A stretch of DNA of 37,012 nucleotides from assembly GCA_947364395.1 (NCBI GenBank), contig CANASS010000019.1, forward strand, positions 1 to 37,012. Reading direction: 5' to 3'. The stretch comes from an uncultured bacterium (GTDB lineage: Bacteria; Bacillota; Clostridia; Oscillospirales; Oscillospiraceae). How positions within the stretch are numbered: the stretch's first letter is position 1; each line of letters begins with the position of its first letter. This document shows, one piece after another, positions 32,296 to 37,012 of this stretch. The notes beneath the pieces are model-generated. The model was given only the letters and a program-made list of their open reading frames with translations. It did no database searches and was not told the DNA's origin. The position numbers and the translations under genes are program-made.

Positions 32296-33667
32296 ACCTG
32301 CTTGACCATGCCGCGGTAATGGGCTTGAACCGCCGGCCGATCCCCTCCAGGTCCAACCCGCAGTCCCGCCAGACCTTGGCGTCAAAGGACGCGCAGTAAA
32401 TGGCGTTGCTGTCGCTGTACAGCACCGTCCGCCCGGTCATCTTGGACCGGGACACCCGGTTGCTCCCCGTAAGGCGGTAAATGGTGAGGAACTTTTCCGG
32501 CTCCCCCTGCCTCGACCAGTGGTAGAATACCACCGCCCGCTCGCCCCGCCCGCTCAGGCTGTCGTCCCTGGTCACGGTGATGTTGTTGATATCCCAGCCC
32601 ACGGGCAGGGTGAAATACCACCCGTCGGTGTACGAGTGATAGGTGATGTCGCTGGTGGCGCTCCTGCCGCTGGAGTCCACCTGCTGCCAATAGATGAGGT
32701 ACTGAGCGCTGCCGTTCTCCTCGTCCGGCGGGGTGAGCAGCTGGGGCCGGGGAATCTCCAGCACCCCGTCCCCGTTGATGTCGGTGGTGGTCGCGTCGGT
32801 GTTGGTCCAGGCGGTGGCCAGGCTCATGCCGCTCTCGGCGTCCCGGGTGACGTTAATCAGCCCCGTCCTGTCCAGGGTGAGCACGTCGGTGACATAGCCC
32901 GTCTCCAGCTCCAGGGTGACGTACACCCCGGGCCTCCCGTCCGACAGCAGGCCGGTATCCGCCCGGATCACGTCCTTCAGGCCGTCGGACAGCGTCCCGG
33001 TGGAGGACAGCACCATCACCCCGTCCTGATAGTCGTAGTATTCCGCCACATTGTACCCCTCGCCGGTGATGTCCTGCTGGAATATAATGAGCTCCCGGCT
33101 GCCGTCCTGGTCCAGGTCCGCCGTGACGTAGCCCTCGTTGTAGGTGGTGCTCATCAGCTCGTTGGCCCCGCCGGGGACGAAATTGTAGGCGGACAGGATG
33201 TGCACCCCAGCGCTGAGCTGCCAGCTGACAATGAGCTCCCGGCTGCCGTCCCCCGTCAGGTCCTCGTAGGCCACCGAGTTGATGGAGGTCCCGTTCCCCT
33301 CCAGCATATACACCTGATGGTAGGACTGGTCCTCCCCCTGGCGGAACAGGCACACCCGCATGGGCTTTTCCTCGCCGGACTTCTCGTCCTTCACAGCGGT
33401 CACCCGGAGGAACACCGCCGCCGTCTCCTGGTCGCCGTCCCCGTCCATGTCCAGCAGCTGGATAGTAGAGGTGTTGCTGCCGTAATTGATGGTGGCATAC
33501 TCCGCCCCCAGCTCGCTCATGGTGGCGTCGATGGTGTTCTGGAGCTCCCGGTACTCCTGGGGCAGCACGGGCAGGGCGTACAGCTTGTCCACCGGCTCAA
33601 AAATACAGCCGCTCAGGCACAGCGCCAGGGCCGCCCCCAGCGCCGCCAGCAGAAAACGCCGCGTCAT
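32294..33667 (-). CDS. Lipoprotein with D-x-D-G-D-G (FG-GAP/dockerin-like) repeats
   Basis: The 457-residue protein has a lipoprotein signal peptide with lipobox ALCLSGC, giving a lipidated Cys21, so it should be tethered outside the cell membrane. Four acidic calcium-loop-like motifs recur: DMDGDGDQE at 73-81, DLTGDGSRE at 136-144, DLDQDGSRE at 184-192 and DINGDGVLE at 296-304. These resemble FG-GAP or integrin-like beta-propeller repeats that bind Ca2+. The C-terminal third (WYFTLPVGWDINNITVTRD onward) has no motif I recognise. The start has GGTGAGGAG upstream. It lies just before the two-component genes on the same strand and may share their job. No enzymatic residues are evident. Confidence 0.75.
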   Translation of the reverse strand: MTRRFLLAALGAALALCLSGCIFEPVDKLYALPVLPQEYRELQNTIDATMSELGAEYATINYGSNTSTIQLLDMDGDGDQETAAVFLRVTAVKDEKSGEEKPMRVCLFRQGEDQSYHQVYMLEGNGTSINSVAYEDLTGDGSRELIVSWQLSAGVHILSAYNFVPGGANELMSTTYNEGYVTADLDQDGSRELIIFQQDITGEGYNVAEYYDYQDGVMVLSSTGTLSDGLKDVIRADTGLLSDGRPGVYVTLELETGYVTDVLTLDRTGLINVTRDAESGMSLATAWTNTDATTTDINGDGVLEIPRPQLLTPPDEENGSAQYLIYWQQVDSSGRSATSDITYHSYTDGWYFTLPVGWDINNITVTRDDSLSGRGERAVVFYHWSRQGEPEKFLTIYRLTGSNRVSRSKMTGRTVLYSDSNAIYCASFDAKVWRDCGLDLEGIGRRFKPITAAWSSR

Positions 33668-33703
33668 TTCTCCTCACCCTCCTCCATGTGGCCGCAGTTG
33701 GAG

Positions 33704-33712
33704 AGTATTATA
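33704..33712 (-). promoter_or_regulatory. Extended -10 promoter of the lipoprotein gene
   Basis: On the minus strand TGATATAAT is a perfect TATAAT with an extended -10 TG, 39 nt before the start codon. No good -35 is visible, which is normal for this promoter type. Confidence 0.6.
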
Positions 33713-33765
33713 TCACAGTTTTTCCCCTCTGCCTATGGATTTTTTGTGAATGAGGAAAATTTCCG

Positions 33766-33798
33766 AAAAAAGTGGGCGGCCCCGCCGGGACCGCCCAC
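33766..33798 (-). terminator. Rho-independent terminator after the MATE gene
   Basis: On the minus strand GTGGGCGG and CCGCCCAC form a perfect 8-bp stem, extended by GC pairs in the loop. TTTTTT follows. It starts 8 nt after the MATE stop codon. Confidence 0.9.
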
Positions 33799-33805
33799 AC
33801 AGGGC

Positions 33806-35134
33806 TCAATACCGATATTTTTTCCGCAGGCCCCACAGGAACGCCGCCGTGGCCGTCACAGCCAGCGCCTCCGCCGCAACGATGGACAGCCAGATACCGT
33901 CCACCCCCCAGATCAGCGGGAATACCAGCACCGCCGCCACCTGGAACACCAGCGTGCGCAGGAAGGAGATGGCCGCCGACACCAGCCCGTTGTTCAGCGC
34001 GGTGAAAAAGGAGGAGCCGAAGATGGCGAACCCGGAGAGCAGGAAAGCGAAAGAGAAGATAAAAAAGGCCTGGGCGGTCAGCTCCAGCAGGTCCGGGTCG
34101 TAGCCCACAAACAGCAGGGACAAGGGCCTCGCCAGCAGCTGGGCGGCGGCAAACATGGCGGCAGCAAATACGGCGATAACCGCCGTGCTCTTCCGCCGCA
34201 GGCTCCGCAGCTCCCCGTGGTTCTGGGCCCCATAGTGGTAGCCGGTCACCGGGGCGATGCCCACCGAGTAGCCGATGAACACCGCCTGAAACACCAGGCT
34301 GACGTACATCAGCACCCCGTAGGCCGCCACGCCGTCCTCTCCGGCGTAGCGTAGCAGCTGGGCGTTGTACAGCATGCTCACCACCGAGCCGGAGATGCTG
34401 CTCATCAGCTCCGATGAGCCGTTGGTACAGGTCCTCCACAGGGCTTTCCCGTCGAATTTCGTCCTGCCCAGGCGCAAAAGGCTGCTGTTTGGGCGGGCAA
34501 AGTAGGCCAGCGGTATTATACCGCCCACGCACTGGCTGAGGGCGGTAGCCGCGGCGGCCCCCTCCAGCCCCCAGCGGAACACCGCCACGAACAGGGCGTC
34601 CAGCACCATGTTTGTGACCCCCGCCGCCACCGTCACATAGAGGCCCAGGGTGGGCTTCGCCGCCGTGGCAAACAGGCACTGGAACTCAAATTGCAGGATG
34701 AAGGCCGGGACGGCCAGCAGGATGATCCGGGCGTAGGTGACGCTGTCCTCCAGCAGCTGTCCACGGGCCCCCAGCGCCGACGCCACGGGCCGGACGAACA
34801 GCACGCCCAGCACGGCCAGCACAACGCCGCAGGCCGCTGAGGCATAGACGATGAGTGAGAAGATCCGGTTGGCCCTTTCTATCGCCCCCTCTCCCATGGT
34901 TTTGGCGATGAGGGCCCCGCCGCCGGTACCGAACATGAACCCGGCGCACCCCATGATCATCAGCACGGGATAGATAAAATTCACCGCGGTAAAAGGAGTT
35001 TTTCCCACATAATTGGACACGAAGTAGCCATCCACCACGCCGTAGATGGAGGTGAACACCATCATCGCAATGGACGGCAGGGTGTAGCGCAGCAGCTTGG
35101 AGTAGGTGAAATGATCTGATAATTGGATGCTCAT
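33806..35134 (-). CDS. MATE-family efflux transporter
   Basis: A 442-residue membrane protein with about 12 helices in two similar halves. The N-terminal SKLLRYTLPSIAMMVFTSIYGVVDGYFVSNYVG and repeated GVTNMVLDALFV and GYHYGAQ blocks are typical of the MATE subgroup near MepA and DinF-like exporters. Such carriers expel cationic drugs or metabolites using Na+ or H+ gradients. The ATG has GGGAGG 5 nt upstream. It lies 35 bp after a MarR regulator on the same strand, so it is very likely the regulated target. Substrates cannot be deduced. Confidence 0.92.
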   Translation of the reverse strand: MSIQLSDHFTYSKLLRYTLPSIAMMVFTSIYGVVDGYFVSNYVGKTPFTAVNFIYPVLMIMGCAGFMFGTGGGALIAKTMGEGAIERANRIFSLIVYASAACGVVLAVLGVLFVRPVASALGARGQLLEDSVTYARIILLAVPAFILQFEFQCLFATAAKPTLGLYVTVAAGVTNMVLDALFVAVFRWGLEGAAAATALSQCVGGIIPLAYFARPNSSLLRLGRTKFDGKALWRTCTNGSSELMSSISGSVVSMLYNAQLLRYAGEDGVAAYGVLMYVSLVFQAVFIGYSVGIAPVTGYHYGAQNHGELRSLRRKSTAVIAVFAAAMFAAAQLLARPLSLLFVGYDPDLLELTAQAFFIFSFAFLLSGFAIFGSSFFTALNNGLVSAAISFLRTLVFQVAAVLVFPLIWGVDGIWLSIVAAEALAVTATAAFLWGLRKKYRY

Positions 35135-35169
35135 ATTTTCCTCCCGGGGCGGCGTCCTTTGCCGTCCCC

Positions 35170-35613
35170 TCACATTGATAATCCTTTCGTTTTTTCTTTC
35201 AGCGCAGTAAGGAACCGCTCCGTCCTCTCCAAATGCTCCCGCAACTCCTCCCACGTCCAGGACGCATAGATCTCGTCCTCAATTTTCACGATTGGGACCA
35301 CCTTACGGCGCACCAGCTCCCGGCCCTTTTCGGTCAGGCGGACATTTTTCCCCCGGCCCGCCGCAGCCTCCAGGCCGATGATCTCCTCTCTCTCCAGCCT
35401 GCGGATGGCGGAGTTGATGGTTTGTTTGCTGGCCCCGGACTGCCGGACAATAACCTGAAGGGGACAGGGATCTCCCTCGCTGCACAGCGTGTACAGCACC
35501 ATCATCACGCTGTCCGGCAGCCCCAGCTTCACCGACACCTCGTGATAAACCCCGTTGATTTCCCCCAGCAGGTGGTTGAAGCGTCTCAGTTCCTTTGATG
35601 CCTGTGTATTCAT
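35170..35613 (-). CDS. MarR-family transcriptional regulator
   Basis: The 147-residue protein has the winged helix-turn-helix of MarR regulators. The recognition region is CPLQVIVRQSGASKQTINSAIRRLEREEIIGLEAAAGRGKNVRLTEKGREL, here spanning about residues 50-100. Flanking helices form the dimer interface. It should repress itself and the following MATE gene until a ligand binds. A perfect inverted repeat over its promoter (35628-35665) is the likely operator. The ATG follows GGGGGTGCGCC, an average ribosome site. The ligand is unknown, probably a toxic compound exported by the MATE protein (inference). Confidence 0.92.
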   Translation of the reverse strand: MNTQASKELRRFNHLLGEINGVYHEVSVKLGLPDSVMMVLYTLCSEGDPCPLQVIVRQSGASKQTINSAIRRLEREEIIGLEAAAGRGKNVRLTEKGRELVRRKVVPIVKIEDEIYASWTWEELREHLERTERFLTALKEKTKGLSM

Positions 35614-35627
35614 GGCGCACCCCCATG

Positions 35628-35665
35628 GTCCGAAATCATACCCGCATTATAGTACGATTTCGGAC
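35628..35665 (-). promoter_or_regulatory. MarR operator: perfect 10-bp inverted repeat around the -10 box
   Basis: GTCCGAAATC and GATTTCGGAC are exact inverted copies, 18 nt apart, bracketing the -10 box of the marR promoter. One arm lies in the spacer, the other just downstream of the transcription start, so a bound dimer pair would block polymerase. Confidence 0.75.
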
Positions 35666-35674
35666 GTTTTGCAA
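35646..35674 (-). promoter_or_regulatory. Sigma-A-type promoter of marR-MATE
   Basis: On the minus strand TTGCAA and a perfect TATAAT are 17 nt apart, 32 nt before the marR start. Confidence 0.85.
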
Positions 35675-35696
35675 GTGGTATTTTCGCAAACCTGTC

Positions 35697-35726
35697 CTGG
35701 ACTTTTCCCCCGCTCCGTGCTACAAT
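35697..35726 (+). promoter_or_regulatory. Promoter of yjdF
   Basis: TGCTACAAT is an extended -10 with CTGGAC 18 nt upstream as a weak -35. It would start a leader of about 125 nt. Confidence 0.55.
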
Positions 35727-35737
35727 TTTTACAAGCG

Positions 35738-35858
35738 TGGAGATAAAAACACAGTCCCCGTCGGGTAGTCGGGGCGCGGGGGTCCGCCCTCCCGCCAGTA
35801 ACCTGCCTCCTTGGTTGTCCCTTCTCTGCGGAGTTTGTTTTAAGGAGGACAACTGAAT
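35738..35858 (+). promoter_or_regulatory. Candidate yjdF riboswitch
   Basis: The long structured leader of a yjdF gene is where the yjdF RNA motif, a riboswitch class that senses azaaromatic compounds, is found. Visible stems are CCCCG/CGGGG near 35756-35775 and GCGGG/CCCGC near 35776-35795. GTTGTCC (35814-35820) is complementary to GGACAAC (35847-35853). The adjacent CTT can pair with AAG of the Shine-Dalgarno AAGGAGG (35842-35848), so this stem would close the ribosome site. I did not check the fold against the family model. Confidence 0.6.
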
Positions 35859-36278
35859 ATGTGCGTTTCCAAAGCGAGGCTGACCGTGTATTTTGAGCCC
35901 CCCTTCTGGGTAGGCCTGTACCAGCGGGAGGACGAGGAGGGTTTCCAGGCGTGCCGGGTGGTGTTCGGCGGGGAGCCCCGGGATCAGCAGGTGCTGGACT
36001 ACTTCCAGTCCCACTGGCGGGAGCTGGTTTTCTCGCCCTCTGTGGCGGGCGGGCCCGTTCCAGACCGGGCGGTCAATCCAAAACGGGCCCGGCGGGAGGC
36101 CAAAAAAGCCGTCCTCCCCACAGGAGCGGGGACCAAGGCCCAGCAGGCCCTTCAGCTCCAGCGGGAGCAGTCGAAGGTCCAGCGGGCGGCTCTCTCCAGG
36201 CGGCAGCGGGAGGAGCAGCGGGAGCGGAAGCTGGCCCTCCGGCGGGAGAAACACAGAGAAAAGCGCAAGGGGCATTGA
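35859..36278 (+). CDS. yjdF: YjdF family protein (DUF2992)
   Basis: The 139-residue protein matches YjdF. It opens with a beta-rich N-terminal part, ARLTVYFEPPFWVGLYQRED, followed by CRVVFGGEPRDQQVLDYF and LVFSPSV. The conserved NPKRARREAKK and GTKAQQALQLQREQSK lead into a highly charged helical tail of Arg, Lys, Gln and Glu. Its biochemical role is unknown; the family is linked to resistance to or handling of azaaromatic compounds because of its riboswitch. The ATG is preceded by AAGGAGG, 10 nt upstream, inside a possible switching stem. It stands alone between its own promoter and terminator. Confidence 0.9.
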   Translation: MCVSKARLTVYFEPPFWVGLYQREDEEGFQACRVVFGGEPRDQQVLDYFQSHWRELVFSPSVAGGPVPDRAVNPKRARREAKKAVLPTGAGTKAQQALQLQREQSKVQRAALSRRQREEQRERKLALRREKHREKRKGH

Positions 36279-36289
36279 GCCCCTTGCGC
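36263..36289 (+). terminator. Hairpin at the yjdF stop codon
   Basis: GCGCAAGGGGC and GCCCCTTGCGC form a perfect 11-bp stem whose 5-nt loop contains most of the stop codon. No T tract follows directly, but a second hairpin with T residues lies 10 nt on. Confidence 0.7.
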
Positions 36290-36817
36290 CAGCCTGTCGA
36301 AAAGTCTGCCGTGGTGCAGACTTTTTCATATTTATGAAGCAAAATAGAGTAGGGTGAGAAAAATGATGGAAAAGGGAAAAATGGCGCGTGGCGTGGTGGA
36401 GCTGGTGGACACAGAGAGCCTGGTGCCACAGGAACACCTGCTGCGGAAGGTGGACATGGCGGTAGAGTTCAGGAAACTATATGAAATTGTGGAGCCGCTG
36501 TACAGTGAGGAAGAAGGCCGGCCCAGCATTGATCCGGTGGTACTCTTCAAGATTGTGCTTCTCCAACATCTGGACGGGATACTGTCGCTACGGGGGACGC
36601 TGCGCAGGACGCAGACAGACATCGCGTACCAGTGGTTTTGGGGATACACGCTGAATGAGAAACTGCCGCATTTCTCCACGGTGAGCTATAACTTCCGACG
36701 CCGATTCACAGAGGAGACAATAGAGGCGGTATTCCAATGGGTGCTGAATGAGGCAGGAACAGCGGGGGCACTGTCTCCGGCAGCAGTGTTTATAGACGGA
36801 ACCCATATCAAGGCTAG
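36290..36817 (+). mobile_element. IS1182-family element, left part, interrupted
   Basis: The element starts somewhere after the yjdF terminator; the left terminal repeat was not pinned down. It carries the transposase start and is cut off near CTAG at 36814-36817 by another element. The right part may lie beyond the window. Confidence 0.65.
36299..36327 (+). terminator. Hairpin at the left side of the IS1182 element
   Basis: GAAAAGTCTGC and GCAGACTTTTTC form an 11-bp stem with a 6-nt loop and a T-rich end. It may end yjdF transcription or protect the transposase from outside transcripts. Confidence 0.7.
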
Positions 36818-36854
36818 GCCTTGTTTGAAAAATAAATATTGCACAAATCATTGA
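36363..36854 (+). pseudogene. IS1182-family transposase, truncated by insertion
   Basis: The first 150 or so residues are a normal IS1182 transposase N-terminus. The DUF772 helical region includes PSIDPVVLFKIVLLQHLDGI and RRTQTDIAYQWFWGY. The start of the DDE domain with the first catalytic Asp lies in AVFIDGTHIKA. After HIKA the sequence switches to unrelated residues and stops, where an intact transposase of about 450-550 residues would continue. The remaining catalytic residues are therefore lost and the gene is dead. The start is one of two adjacent ATGs after GGGTGAG; a GTG three codons earlier is also open. Confidence 0.85.
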
Positions 36855-37012
36855 CAAGTGCAAAAATAGGGCCATAAAGCGATATGAATTGACAAAAGAA
36901 CAATGGGAATGCGTGAAGAAACTGCTTCCAGCAAAGAAGACTGGGAAACGGGGCCGGCCTCGGAAAGAAGATCGAAACATGCTCAATGGGATGCTTTGGA
37001 TCGTCCGCAGCG
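36816..37012 (+). mobile_element. IS5-family element (IS427-like), left end, cut by window edge
   Basis: Starting at or just after CTAG within the IS1182 transposase gene, the sequence GGCCTTGTTTGAAAAATA looks like a terminal repeat. CTAG is a known target for IS427-group elements of the IS5 family. A transposase start follows. The right end is outside the window. Confidence 0.65.
36889..37012 (+). CDS. IS5-family transposase, N-terminal fragment
   Basis: The frame reads LTKEQWECVKKLLPAKK, then TGKRGRPRKEDRNMLNGMLW and IVRS up to the window edge. This is the typical N-terminal domain of short IS5/IS427 transposases (a LTxxQWxxxxPLLP start, then GRPxxDxRxxLNGILW). The start codon is uncertain. 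I used the TTG of the Leu before TKEQW; the frame stays open back to a TGA near 36825 with no ATG and no clear ribosome site. The catalytic DDE residues lie beyond the edge. Confidence 0.75.
   Translation, partial: MTKEQWECVKKLLPAKKTGKRGRPRKEDRNMLNGMLWIVRS

Noticed and set aside
32116..32385. A 90-residue N-terminal extension of the response regulator
   Set aside because: It reads through repeat copy D and the end of the lipoprotein gene; receiver domains start right at MRKVLVLEDE.

Overview
The window looks like a chromosomal segment of a GC-rich anaerobic Firmicute. It is most like the Oscillospiraceae gut bacteria around Flavonifractor, Pseudoflavonifractor, Lawsonibacter and Intestinimonas; this is inferred from gene content and codon use, with no database search. 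Pointers are an ATP-type PEP carboxykinase, a four-subunit Na+-pumping oxaloacetate decarboxylase, a small 2[4Fe-4S] ferredoxin, RecX, a dnaG-rpoD pair, yjdF, a DUF4179-like anti-sigma factor, and no outer-membrane genes. Most of the window is ordinary core genome; IS elements appear at the right edge.

Layout. 1-3438 (minus): start of a class II fructose-bisphosphate aldolase, then a GDPD-family phosphodiesterase, an MFS transporter and a HAD phosphatase. 3439-4288: no intact gene; a decayed J-domain gene and the rpoD terminator. 4289-9078 (minus): dgt-like, yigZ, dnaG and rpoD. 9224-10171 (plus): a PiT-type phosphate permease, converging on a ClpC-like ATPase without an N domain (10241-12334, minus). 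12504-18487 (plus): ferredoxin, pckA, then the oadA-oadG-biotin carrier-oadB cluster. 18697-20052 (minus): glutamate dehydrogenase. 20244-21717 (plus): ECF sigma factor and anti-sigma factor, converging on a run recA-recX-rimO-pgsA-GH13 glucosidase (21768-27350, minus). 27474-29776 (minus): DUF1385 gene, prmC and a TIGR04076 gene. 29876-33667 (minus): a lipoprotein with D-x-D-G-D-G-like repeats, then an OmpR-type regulator and sensor kinase. 33806-35613 (minus): marR and a MATE exporter under a palindromic operator. 35738-36278 (plus): yjdF behind a probable yjdF-type riboswitch. 36290-37012: an IS1182-family element broken by an IS5-family element.

How genes work together. PckA and the Oad complex form a route PEP to oxaloacetate (ATP gained) to pyruvate plus CO2, with Na+ export at the second step. 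The very uniform codon use of pckA and oadA suggests high expression. The sigma/anti-sigma pair, the regulator/kinase pair and marR-MATE are self-contained regulatory modules.

The least explained structure is non-coding. Four genes (pckA, gdhA, the DUF1385 gene and the lipoprotein gene) are followed at or within 5 nt of their stop codon, in the sense direction, by a repeat beginning AAGCGCGGAG. Two copies are 114 bp and clearly homologous; the other two form a second subtype. A different 40-bp element follows the stop codons of both the MFS gene and recA. Start codons were chosen by eye from Shine-Dalgarno sequences and family lengths.
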